Source: JANJUB01 sp040081075 (GTDB lineage Bacteria; Armatimonadota; Fimbriimonadia; Fimbriimonadales; Fimbriimonadaceae). From it: 23,992 nucleotides of DNA. Location of the stretch: positions 1-23,992 of the forward strand of contig JBEBHJ010000060.1 of NCBI GenBank assembly GCA_040081075.1, in the 5' to 3' direction. The translations under genes were made by a program, and so were the position numbers. Below, piece by piece: positions 15,305-21,877 of the stretch; position 1 is the stretch's first letter; each line of letters opens with the position of its first letter. A model generated the notes under the pieces. It did no database searches, was not told where the DNA came from, and saw nothing but the letters and a program-made list of their open reading frames with translations.

Positions 15305-15715
15305 TTACTCAGGAGACGGAAGCTCTTGAACCGGGATTTCGTTGCCCGACTTCTTCGAATATCGAATGATCTTGCCATCAACGGTTTTGCGGCCCAATCG
15401 GCTCGGCTCTTTTGTTGCCGGGTCAATTACCATGAGGTTGCTGATGTGGATCGGAGTCGCCTTAACCACACGAGCTGACTTTTCGCCTTGATACTTCGCC
15501 TTTTGGTGCTTTATGGCGGCGTTCAGAGGGCGAAATTCGCCCGCTTTCTCGGGGTTCTCTTGGAAGATCAAGGCTTTTTGCTTTTCTTGATCTACAGCGA
15601 CAACGAGTCCTTCTTGACCCTTGTCTTTGCCTGCGATCACCTTAACTCGATCACCCTTTCGGATTTTGAGCTTGATGTGCAGCGCTTTTGCTTTAAGTTC
15701 GGCTTTGGTTGGCAT
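15305..15715 (-). CDS. rplX: 50S ribosomal protein L24
   Basis: L24 is an early-assembly protein that binds 23S rRNA domain I. The KOW motif is plain at about residues 15-45 (LKIRKGDRVKVIAGKDKGQEGLVVAVDQ), followed by HQKAKYQGEKSARVVKATPIHISNLMVIDP, the family's conserved 'p.h.SNvmli'. The length of 136 aa exceeds the usual 100-115 through an N-terminal MPTKAELKAKALHIK and a C-terminal extension after the RLGRK..DGKIIRYSKKSG block. The ATG is 2 nt after the rplN stop. Confidence 0.97.
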   Translation of the reverse strand: MPTKAELKAKALHIKLKIRKGDRVKVIAGKDKGQEGLVVAVDQEKQKALIFQENPEKAGEFRPLNAAIKHQKAKYQGEKSARVVKATPIHISNLMVIDPATKEPSRLGRKTVDGKIIRYSKKSGNEIPVQELPSPE

Positions 15716-15717
15716 GG

Positions 15718-16101
15718 TTAAACTACCTCGGGAGCGAGAGAAACAATCTTCATGAAGTTTCGATCGCGGAGCTCACGGGCTACCGGTCCAAAAACGCGGG
15801 TGCCTCGTGGATCGTATTCGTTGTCCTTGGGTTTCTTGGTTACGAGAACACAAGCGTTGTCGTCAAACTTCACCGTACTTCCATCGGCTCGGCGCGACAT
15901 CTTCCGTGTTCGAACGATGACGCATTGAACGACATCGCCCTTCTTGACGGGCATGTTTGGCGTGGCAACCTTAACGGAGGCGACGATGACATCCCCAACG
16001 CGGCCGTAGCGAGGCTGCGAGCCCTTGAGGACTCGAATACACATCACTTGGCGGGCGCCTGAGTTGTCGGCAACTTTTAAACGAGAAAACTGCTGGATCA
16101 C
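15718..16101 (-). CDS. rplN: 50S ribosomal protein L14
   Basis: L14 binds 23S rRNA at the subunit interface (bridge B5/B8). MIQQFSRLKVADNSGARQVMCIRVLKG, GDVIVASVKVATP, GDVVQCVIVRTRK and the ending 'GTRVFGPVARELRDRNFMKIVSLAPEVV' are diagnostic. The length of 127 aa compares with 122 in most bacteria; the insert NEYDPR precedes GTRVFGPV. The start is GTG, directly abutting the rpsQ stop (TAA|GTG), with AAGGTG 6 nt upstream inside rpsQ, so translation is coupled. Confidence 0.98.
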   Translation of the reverse strand: MIQQFSRLKVADNSGARQVMCIRVLKGSQPRYGRVGDVIVASVKVATPNMPVKKGDVVQCVIVRTRKMSRRADGSTVKFDDNACVLVTKKPKDNEYDPRGTRVFGPVARELRDRNFMKIVSLAPEVV

Positions 16102-16359
16102 TTACTTCACCTTCTCAACAATGCGGATGACTCGCCATCGTTTGTCGCGACTTAGCGGGCGGGTCTCCATGATTTCGACCACGTCGCCAATATCGCACGA
16201 CATTTCATCATGCGCTTTAAATTTTTCCGATCTGATAACGACCTTTCCGTAAAGGGGGTGCTGGGTTCGTCGCTCGATGCTAACCACGACCGTTTTGGTC
16301 ATACGGTTTGACATCACGACGCCCTGTCGTACCTTTCGATTACTTCGAGCTTCAGCCAT
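16102..16359 (-). CDS. rpsQ: 30S ribosomal protein S17
   Basis: S17 is a primary 16S rRNA-binding protein of the small subunit body. RKVRQGVVMSNRMTKTVVVSIERRTQHPLYGKVVIRSEKFKAHDE, then 'GDVVEIMETRPLSRDKRWRVIRIVEK', is the family pattern. The frame opens at ATG 16383, but the ATG at 16359 (85 aa, MAEARSNRK) has GAGG 6 nt upstream and matches the usual length. It overlaps the rpmC stop by 8 bp (ATGGCTGA). Confidence 0.97.
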   Translation of the reverse strand: MAEARSNRKVRQGVVMSNRMTKTVVVSIERRTQHPLYGKVVIRSEKFKAHDEMSCDIGDVVEIMETRPLSRDKRWRVIRIVEKVK

Positions 16360-16561
16360 TCGCGCCTCTCTTCTTCTCATCAATCAGAGTGAGGATGCGC
16401 GCGATGTTGTGGCGGCGCACCTTGATGGTCGAAGTATCGGTAACCTGGCGAAACACGAGGTCTCGGCGGGCTTTGTACAGAGCCGCGCGCTCGGCGAGCA
16501 ACAGCCCTTCGAGCTCCGGAACGGTCTTGTCCCTTAATTCACTTGTTTTTGTATCTTTCAT
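16352..16561 (-). CDS. rpmC: 50S ribosomal protein L29
   Basis: L29 sits near the polypeptide exit tunnel next to L23. The 69-aa helical hairpin has the conserved 'ELRDKTVPELEGLLLAERAALYKARRDLVFRQ' and 'RRHNIARILTLIDEKKRG'. The length is typical (60-75 aa). The ATG is 2 nt after the rplP stop, and the end overlaps rpsQ. Confidence 0.97.
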   Translation of the reverse strand: MKDTKTSELRDKTVPELEGLLLAERAALYKARRDLVFRQVTDTSTIKVRRHNIARILTLIDEKKRGANG

Positions 16562-16563
16562 TG

Positions 16564-17094
16564 TTAACTTGTCGCCTCCTCGGTTGATTCGGCTTCCACT
16601 ACGGTTGCTTCTTCGATGACGGGCTCAGCTTTGACGGGAGCAGCAGCAGCGATCTTTGCTGCGGCTTCTTCTCGTCCAACGTGCTTATCGAGCTCGGCCT
16701 TCGTGTAGAACTTACACTTGATGGGCAGCTTGTGCATGGCAAGGCGCATTGCTTCTTTAGCCACGTCAACGGGAACACCGTCCATTTCAAACATCACTCG
16801 ACCAGGCTTCACGACGGCGACCCAGCCTTCAACGCCCGCCTTACCTTTACCCATTCTCTGTTCGAGTGGCTTCTTCGTATAGGGCTTGTCGGGGAAGATG
16901 CGAATCCAAACTTGACCACCACGCTTAATGTGGCGGGTCATCGCAATACGAGCGGCTTCAATCTGTCGGCTTGTAATCCAAGCCGGCGCATCGGCCACAA
17001 GACCGAACTCGCCAAATGCGATGAAGTTACCACGCATCGCTTTGCCGGCCATTCGACCGCGGTGTTGCTTTCGATATTTTGTTCGCTTAGGCAT
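16564..17094 (-). CDS. rplP: 50S ribosomal protein L16 with acidic C-terminal tail
   Basis: L16 helps position aminoacyl-tRNA at the A site. MPKRTKYRKQHRGRMAGKAMRGN, FGLVADAPAWITSRQIEAARIAMTRHIKRGGQVWIRIFPDKPYTKKPLE, RMGKGKAGVEGWVAVVKPGRVMFEM and AMRLAMHKLPIKCKF are all canonical. The ATG at 17094 (176 aa) is preferred over 17100. It overlaps the rpsC stop by 8 bp (ATGCCTAA). The last 35 residues (after LDKHVGREE) are an Ala/Glu-rich acidic tail missing from typical 137-144-aa L16 proteins. Confidence 0.97.
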   Translation of the reverse strand: MPKRTKYRKQHRGRMAGKAMRGNFIAFGEFGLVADAPAWITSRQIEAARIAMTRHIKRGGQVWIRIFPDKPYTKKPLEQRMGKGKAGVEGWVAVVKPGRVMFEMDGVPVDVAKEAMRLAMHKLPIKCKFYTKAELDKHVGREEAAAKIAAAAPVKAEPVIEEATVVEAESTEEATS

Positions 17095-17839
17095 TAACAT
17101 CGGGGGTTACTCCTTCTGGTGCGCTTTCAGGTGCGGCTTCCTCGGTCGGGCGTCGGCGGGGAGGAGGCGGTGCGGCCTCTACAGTGTTCCGACGCTCGGG
17201 CAATACTTCGCCCTTGTAAATCCAAACTTTAACTCCGACCGATCCGTACATGGTTGAGGCAAATGCCTGACCGTAGTCAATATCGGCGCGGAGGGTGTGC
17301 AATGGAATCTTGCCAACCTTGTCGCCTTCGTTTCGCGCGATTTCTGCGCCACCGAGTCGTCCAGAAACCAGAACCTTGATTCCGCGGCCGTTCAATCGAA
17401 CAACACGGGTCATGGCTTGTCGCATGGCTCTTCGGTGAGAGATTCGCTTTTCAAGCTGGATCGCAATGTTCTCGGCAACTAGTTGTGCGTCGAGTTCAGG
17501 CTGTCGAACTTCGGTTACATTGACCTGAACCGCGCCACTCGGGTCCATTTTGCGCACGAGCGTATTGAGTTGCTCAGTGATTTCGTCAATGCCCTTACCG
17601 CCGCGACCGATGATCGCACCTGGTCGAGCCGTAAAGATGTTAACCTTCGTTCGATTGGCGGCGCGCTCAATCTCAACTCGCGACACGTTACCGAGGCCAA
17701 CTCGGCGCTTGACGTATTCGCGAATCTTGTGATCAACAACGATCGCTTCTGCATATCCTTTCTTGTTGTAGAACCAGTGACTATCAAAGCCACGGATAAC
17801 TCCAATGCGAAAACCTACTGGATGGATTTTTTGACCCAA
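17087..17839 (-). CDS. rpsC: 30S ribosomal protein S3 with Pro/Glu-rich tail
   Basis: S3 lines the mRNA entry channel and binds RNA through a KH domain. MGQKIHPVGFRIGVIRGFDSHWF, the KH loop IIGRGGKGI near residue 80, and the C-terminal GRLGGAEIARNE, IPLHTLRADIDYG and GVKVWIYKGEVLP are diagnostic. The frame opens at GTG 17860, but the canonical start is TTG 17839 (250 aa), with AGAGGG 8 nt upstream and one nucleotide after the rplV stop (TAA-G-TTG). A tail of about 29 residues (AAPPPPRRRPTEEAAPESAPEG...) follows the conserved core. Confidence 0.97.
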   Translation of the reverse strand: MGQKIHPVGFRIGVIRGFDSHWFYNKKGYAEAIVVDHKIREYVKRRVGLGNVSRVEIERAANRTKVNIFTARPGAIIGRGGKGIDEITEQLNTLVRKMDPSGAVQVNVTEVRQPELDAQLVAENIAIQLEKRISHRRAMRQAMTRVVRLNGRGIKVLVSGRLGGAEIARNEGDKVGKIPLHTLRADIDYGQAFASTMYGSVGVKVWIYKGEVLPERRNTVEAAPPPPRRRPTEEAAPESAPEGVTPDVNA

Positions 17840-17840
17840 C

Positions 17841-18449
17841 TTACTTTCCCTCTCCCTCACCGTCTTCGACGGCAGGTTCTGAAACTTCGGCTTCAGCCTC
17901 GGCGGCTGGAGCTTCTTCTACGACTTCCTCGGCGGCTTCTTCAACCGCAACTACTTCTTCAACAGCTTCGGGCTCGGCGGCTGCAACTTCTTCAACTGCA
18001 GCAGGAGTTTCCTCAAGCTTCTCCTTCTTCCCAGCGGCCTTCTTCTTAGTCGGCAAGGGGGCGAAGGTCGGCCTTGGCTTAGCCTTTGTACCGTGAGGCT
18101 TAACCGCGGCGGCGGCTTCGTACTCTTCAACAACAACCGTGACGTGACTCATCTTCTTGTTGATTCGGTTGGCTCGACCCATCGAACGAGCAGTAATCCG
18201 CTTCATCGTTGGACCTTCATCAACCATGATGCAAGAGATGCGAAGATTCTCTGGTGAGATGCCGTGGTTCTCTTGGGCATTGGCGACGGCGCTTCCCAGA
18301 ACCTTGTAGAGAACCTTAGCTCCCTTAGAGGTGTGGTAGCGCAGCAGACCAGTGGCCTTGCGCACGTCTTCTCCACGAATGGCAGCGGCGATAAGCCTAA
18401 CCTTTCGCGGTTGAACCTTTATGAATTTTGCTACAGATCGAACTTCCAT
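17841..18449 (-). CDS. rplV: 50S ribosomal protein L22 with long Lys- then Glu/Ala-rich tail
   Basis: L22 reaches into the peptide exit tunnel and contacts all domains of 23S rRNA. The core (MEVRSVAKFIKVQPRKVRLIAAAIRG ... GPTMKRITARSMGRANRINKKMSHVTVVVEE) spans about 110 residues, the usual full length. The frame is open upstream to 18551, but the ATG at 18449 has AAGG 8 nt upstream and fits the family. After the core come about 90 extra residues: first a basic Pro/Lys patch (TKAKPRPTFAPLPTKKKAAG), then a strongly acidic Glu/Ala/Val stretch ending VEDGEGEGK. This tail is highly unusual in length. Confidence 0.97.
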   Translation of the reverse strand: MEVRSVAKFIKVQPRKVRLIAAAIRGEDVRKATGLLRYHTSKGAKVLYKVLGSAVANAQENHGISPENLRISCIMVDEGPTMKRITARSMGRANRINKKMSHVTVVVEEYEAAAAVKPHGTKAKPRPTFAPLPTKKKAAGKKEKLEETPAAVEEVAAAEPEAVEEVVAVEEAAEEVVEEAPAAEAEAEVSEPAVEDGEGEGK

Positions 18450-18462
18450 AATAACTGCCTTC

Positions 18463-18750
18463 TTAACGAAGCTTGGTCCCTCGATCTGGCAACGAACCAC
18501 CGTGTCCACGGTAGGTTCGAGTCGGAACGAACTCGCCCAACTTATGCCCAATCATATTCTCAGTAACGAAGACAGGAATATGCTTCTTGCCATCATGTAC
18601 TGCAAATGTGTGACCAACAAAATCAGGCGTAATGGTTGATCGACGCGACCACGTCTTAATCAACTTCTTGTCACCCGATGCGTTCATAGCGTCCACCTTT
18701 TTCATGAGGTGGTCATCTACAAAGAATCCCTTTTTTAAGCTTCTTGCCAT
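18463..18750 (-). CDS. rpsS: 30S ribosomal protein S19
   Basis: S19 binds 16S rRNA in the head of the small subunit with S13. MARSLKKGFFVDDHLMKKVDAMN, IKTWSRRSTITPDFVGHTFAVHDGKKHIPVFVTENMIGHKLGEFVPTRTYRGH is the full canonical sequence pattern. The length of 95 aa is typical. It starts 23 nt after the rplB stop and ends 13 nt before rplV. Confidence 0.98.
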   Translation of the reverse strand: MARSLKKGFFVDDHLMKKVDAMNASGDKKLIKTWSRRSTITPDFVGHTFAVHDGKKHIPVFVTENMIGHKLGEFVPTRTYRGHGGSLPDRGTKLR

Positions 18751-18773
18751 GTTCTTTCACTGGCCTTTAGGCC

Positions 18774-19604
18774 TTAACGTGCCCTCCGGCGAACGATAAA
18801 CTTGTCTGTGCGCTTGTTCGAACGAGTTCGAGCACCAAGCGACTTGTTACCCCAGCGGTCAACCGGGCCCTTCTTACGGCCAATCGGAGACTTCGCTTCA
18901 CCACCACCATGGGGGTGATCTCGCGGAGACTTAACAACACCACGTACGTGCGGCTTCTTACCGAGACCGCGATTCTTACCGGCTTTACCGATCGATTCGT
19001 TTTCGTGCTCGGCGTTACCCACTTCTCCAACGGTTGCACGGCAGGTATTGTTCACCATTCGCATTTCACCACTGGGGAGACGAAGAGTAACGTAACCGCC
19101 CTCTTTTGCCATCACCTGAGCGGCGGCACCCGCCGAGCGAACGATCTGTCCGCCCTTACCCGGTTGAAACTCGATGTTATGAACGAGCGTACCGAGGGGG
19201 ATGTTGCGAAGCTCTAGGCAGTGACCCGCCAAAATGTCGGACCCTTCACCGCTGCGAACGACTGCTCCTACGTTCAGGCCCTTTGGAGCCAGAATGTATC
19301 GCTTCTCGCCGTCCTTATAGTGCAACAAAGCGATTCGGCAGGTTCGGTTTGGATCGTATTCGATCGCGGCGACCAAGGCGTCAATGCCATCTTTGTTTCG
19401 CTTGAAATCGACCATGCGGTATCGGCGCTTATTACCACCGCCCACGTTGACCGACGTAACTCGGCCGTAGTGGTTTCGACCACCACTACCACGCAGACCC
19501 TTGGTAAGCGAATGCTCCGGCTTGCCCTTAGTGATTTCCGAATAGGTCGAGGCTATCTTAAACCTTCGACCCGGGGAAGTCGGCTTCATCTTTTTTGTTG
19601 GCAT
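18774..19604 (-). CDS. rplB: 50S ribosomal protein L2
   Basis: L2 is needed for subunit association and lies close to the peptidyl transferase centre. The family blocks are complete: GLRGSGGRNHYGRVTSVNVGGGNKRRYRMVDFKR, ILAPKGLNVGAVVRSGE, GNALPLxxIPxGT-type LRNIPLGTLVHNIEFQPGKGGQIVRSAGAAAQVMAKEG, and DHPHGGGE with the conserved His. The length of 276 aa is normal. The segment before that His reads RGVVKSPRDHPHGGGEA, where most bacteria have RG..MNP.DHPHGGGEG. The ATG follows the rplW stop by 1 nt (TAA-T-ATG). Confidence 0.98.
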   Translation of the reverse strand: MPTKKMKPTSPGRRFKIASTYSEITKGKPEHSLTKGLRGSGGRNHYGRVTSVNVGGGNKRRYRMVDFKRNKDGIDALVAAIEYDPNRTCRIALLHYKDGEKRYILAPKGLNVGAVVRSGEGSDILAGHCLELRNIPLGTLVHNIEFQPGKGGQIVRSAGAAAQVMAKEGGYVTLRLPSGEMRMVNNTCRATVGEVGNAEHENESIGKAGKNRGLGKKPHVRGVVKSPRDHPHGGGEAKSPIGRKKGPVDRWGNKSLGARTRSNKRTDKFIVRRRAR

Positions 19605-19605
19605 A

Positions 19606-19953
19606 TTAGACTCCGTAATCCTCGAGCATCTGGCCCTTCTTAAGTGTTATGATCGCCTTTTTGCGATCCGGGCGATAGCCAGAGGTCTTCTGACCAACTC
19701 GCTTCTTCTTTCCCTTTACGCTAATCGTGTGAACTCGAACGACGCTGATCCCTTCTTCCGGTTTTTTGCCTTGGTTGTGGATCCACTCGAAGGCCTTCTT
19801 GATTTCGACCTTGTTCGCGTCGCCCTTTACGATGAATGTGTACTTGCGTGTAATTTCCTTCTCATCTTTAATGAGCGGGTCGCCGTATGAAAGGGCAACG
19901 GTTCGCTCGGTGATGTGCGGCTTTACGATAATGTTGTAGGGATCTCTACTCAC
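19606..19953 (-). CDS. rplW: 50S ribosomal protein L23
   Basis: L23 sits at the exit of the peptide tunnel and docks trigger factor and SRP. DPYNIIVKPHITERTVAL, KYTFIVKGDANKVEIKKAFEWI and VRVHTISVKGKKKRVG...GYRPDRKKAIITLKKGQML are diagnostic. The frame opens at TTG 19962, but GTG 19953 is preferred: AGGAGG lies 10 nt upstream, and GTGA overlaps the rplD stop by 4 bp, a classic coupling junction. The length is then 115 aa, slightly long for the family because of an insertion DPLIKDEKEI and the GKKPEEGI loop. Confidence 0.96.
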   Translation of the reverse strand: MSRDPYNIIVKPHITERTVALSYGDPLIKDEKEITRKYTFIVKGDANKVEIKKAFEWIHNQGKKPEEGISVVRVHTISVKGKKKRVGQKTSGYRPDRKKAIITLKKGQMLEDYGV

Positions 19954-20609
19954 TTCGCCCAAACCTCCTCAATTTTGGCCATTGCTTCTTTGGCCACAAG
20001 AATACGACCCGCTATCATTAGATCGCGGGTCGAGAAAACGTCTGTTTTCGCTCCTTCTTCTGAACTTGGGGCGGTTTTGACCACCACATTCGGAAGATTG
20101 CGGAAACATTTGTAAGTGGTTTCGTCATAGGCTGGCAGAACCACGAGAATCCGCTTGGCATCGGCAACGCCGAAGGCTTTCAAAAAGTCGACAGCGGTCT
20201 TCGTCTTAGCATCGGCAAACACGATCGCGTCGGCAATCTGCACGTTGCCCGCATCAATTTGCATACTCAAAGCGCCAACGATTGCGGCTCTTCGCTCTTT
20301 GCGGTTGACGTGCTTCTCATAGCTTCGAGGCTTGACCGCGAGGGCCATACCGCCGTGTGCATAGTGAGGGGCACGAGTTGTACCTTGTCGTGCATTACCC
20401 GTCTTCTTCTGCTTGTAAGGCTTCTTTCCACCACCACGCGTTTCCGATCGGGTTTTGGCCGATTGGGTGCCTTGGCGCTTGTTCGCCATTTCGGCAACAA
20501 CGGTTCGGTGGATGACAGCTTCTACCGGCTTAAACTCCGTAATCGTCTTGCTGACTTCGTGGGAGCCGACTTTTTTGCCTTTTGCGTCTTTAATCTCTAG
20601 ATTTGACAT
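19950..20609 (-). CDS. rplD: 50S ribosomal protein L4
   Basis: L4 binds 23S rRNA domain I and its long loop lines the exit tunnel; in E. coli it also represses its own S10 operon. The loop is present (RQGTQSAKTRSETRGGGKKPYKQKKTGNARQGTTRAPHYAHGG), followed by the globular part with KERRAAIVGALSM and the C-terminal STRDLMIAGRILVAKEAMAKIEEVW. The length of 219 aa is usual. The ATG is 5 nt after the rplC stop, with GAGG overlapping that stop. Confidence 0.98.
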   Translation of the reverse strand: MSNLEIKDAKGKKVGSHEVSKTITEFKPVEAVIHRTVVAEMANKRQGTQSAKTRSETRGGGKKPYKQKKTGNARQGTTRAPHYAHGGMALAVKPRSYEKHVNRKERRAAIVGALSMQIDAGNVQIADAIVFADAKTKTAVDFLKAFGVADAKRILVVLPAYDETTYKCFRNLPNVVVKTAPSSEEGAKTDVFSTRDLMIAGRILVAKEAMAKIEEVWAK

Positions 20610-20614
20610 CGTTG

Positions 20615-21241
20615 TTACCTCGCCACCTTGTTAATGACGACTTGGGCGCCGTTCGGTCCGGGAACGCTGCCATCAATCATGAGGAGACCGCGCTCAACAT
20701 CAACCTTGAAGACCTTGAGGCCCTTCTGGGTAACCGTATCGGTTCCCATTCGGCCGGGTCTTCGCGATCCCTTGAAAACTCTCTGTGGTCCGGTCGCACC
20801 GTTTGAAAGCGGGCGGCGGTGTGTCATATAACCGTGAGTCATATGCTGACCCTTAAAGTGATAGCGCTTAACCGCACCGGCGAAACCTTTACCTTTGCTG
20901 GTTCCGGTTACGGTGACCTTCTCGCCATCGGCGAAAATGCTCGCATCAATCTGTTGACCGAGTTCGAGGCCGTCTAAGTTATCCATTCGAAACTCTTTCA
21001 ACGTTTTTACGTTATGGTCAAGCCCGGCTTTCTTGAGGTGACCATACTTCGGAAAGGTCAGTTTGTTGACCTTTGCGTCGCCATAGCCCACTTGGACGGC
21101 CGTATAGCCGTCTTTATCTTCCGTCTTGAGTTGAGTCACAAAGACCGGTCCCGCTTGGATAACGGTTACCGGCACCATGCGACCCTCTTCATCAAAGAGG
21201 TGCGTCATTCCAATTTTTGTGCCTAATATTCCTGGCAGCAT
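20615..21241 (-). CDS. rplC: 50S ribosomal protein L3
   Basis: L3 is an assembly-initiating protein whose loop reaches the peptidyl transferase centre. MLPGILGTKIGMTHLFDEEGRMVPVTVIQAGP, TGTSKGKGFAGAVKRYHFKGQHMTHG, HRRPLSNGATGPQRVFKGSRRPGRMGTDTVTQKGLKVFKVD and LLMIDGSVPGPNGAQVVI are the family pattern, including the Gln in KGQ that PrmB may methylate. The length of 208 aa is typical. The ATG has AGGGAG 6 nt upstream. It is the first gene of the operon here; rpsJ, its usual upstream neighbour, is missing. Confidence 0.98.
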   Translation of the reverse strand: MLPGILGTKIGMTHLFDEEGRMVPVTVIQAGPVFVTQLKTEDKDGYTAVQVGYGDAKVNKLTFPKYGHLKKAGLDHNVKTLKEFRMDNLDGLELGQQIDASIFADGEKVTVTGTSKGKGFAGAVKRYHFKGQHMTHGYMTHRRPLSNGATGPQRVFKGSRRPGRMGTDTVTQKGLKVFKVDVERGLLMIDGSVPGPNGAQVVINKVAR

Positions 21242-21401
21242 TCAAAACTCCCTTTGGCACGCGTTATCGCGGGCCGATCAGATTACGTTTCTTTTCGATC
21301 AGCTTCCCCTGCTGGCGGAGCGGTTAGGGTGCCGTTGCCCCAATGGGGTCAGCGCCGCTTCCAACTTGAAGCCGTTCGAGACAGGCACACGAATGTGCCG
21401 A
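21242..21401 (-). promoter_or_regulatory. structured 5' leader of the rplC operon
   Basis: About 160 nt lie between the inferred transcription start and rplC. On the minus strand there is a perfect hairpin GGCACA-TTCG-TGTGCC (21399-21384) at the 5' end. Further in are an AGCGG...CCGCT stem enclosing CCCC-ATT-GGGG, two copies of CTGATCG, and CGCG-ATAA-CGCG just before the Shine-Dalgarno. This is compatible with autogenous control by a ribosomal protein such as L4, as in other S10 operons, but no direct similarity was checked. Confidence 0.5.
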
Positions 21402-21407
21402 AGAGAA

Positions 21408-21436
21408 AATATACCTTAACTGGTGCGGAATGTCAA
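21408..21436 (-). promoter_or_regulatory. consensus sigma-70-type promoter of the ribosomal operon
   Basis: On the minus strand TTGACA (21436-21431), a 17-bp spacer and TATATT (21413-21408). The -35 is a full match and the -10 is close to TATAAT. Transcription should start near 21401. Confidence 0.88.
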
Positions 21437-21670
21437 GGGGCGACTGAGGCGGCTAGTGCGTGGATGTTGGCATAAGGGTAGCCCTCTCCTCTTTAACAAG
21501 CTCGTTTCCCAAAATGCAACTGTCGAACTTGGTTTCCTACATCCATAGATGCCTTGGAACCAATGGGAAAGTGCAGAACCTTTGAGCGGATAGGCGGGAG
21601 TAGCGTGTCAAAAAAGCGATTTAGGTGATTTAGTGGAACTGATCTAGCCGCTTTCCCGTTAAATGTCTAT
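21437..21670. other. intergenic region, nothing firm recognised
   Basis: The region sits between the outward promoter of the ribosomal operon and the plus-strand hypothetical gene. It holds a 7-bp inverted pair (GGGAAAG near 21564, CTTTCCC near 21651) about 80 nt apart, probably chance. No tRNA, clear ORF or convincing plus-strand promoter was seen, although one is expected for the downstream genes. Confidence 0.4.
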
Positions 21671-21877
21671 ATGCCCTGCAGACCTACCACCTTTTCGCAC
21701 ATGACGCAGATTCCGATTGAGAGCCAACCTAGGCCCGGTCAGACCCCAGTCGCGCTGCTGTCTCCATATCTGATCGTTTCCAAACAACCCCGAAACGAAC
21801 GGGCCGACTCCACCTTCAACTCCGCGAGTCTTGTATCGTGGTTCTGCAGGCAATATTGCGTCAGGGCAACGCTTTAG
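21671..21877 (+). pseudogene. probable 5' part of the next gene, in another frame
   Basis: This frame encodes MTQIPIESQPRPGQTPVALLSPYLIVSKQ.. (from ATG 21701) and ..ERADSTFNSASLVS. It looks protein-like up to about 21830 and then turns into WFCRQYCVRATL and stops. At the same place the frame of the next ORF begins to look coding (RGSAGNIASGQRFRLFFWH). Skipping one base near 21830-21838 would join them into one protein of about 400 aa. This could be a sequence error, a real disruption or, less likely, programmed +1 shifting. Neither ATG has a Shine-Dalgarno. Confidence 0.4.

Noticed and set aside
17483..18049. 188-aa plus-strand ORF with Leu/Arg-rich end
   Set aside because: Antisense to rpsC and to the Glu/Ala-rich tail of rplV, whose codons read backwards give Leu/Arg/Gln runs.
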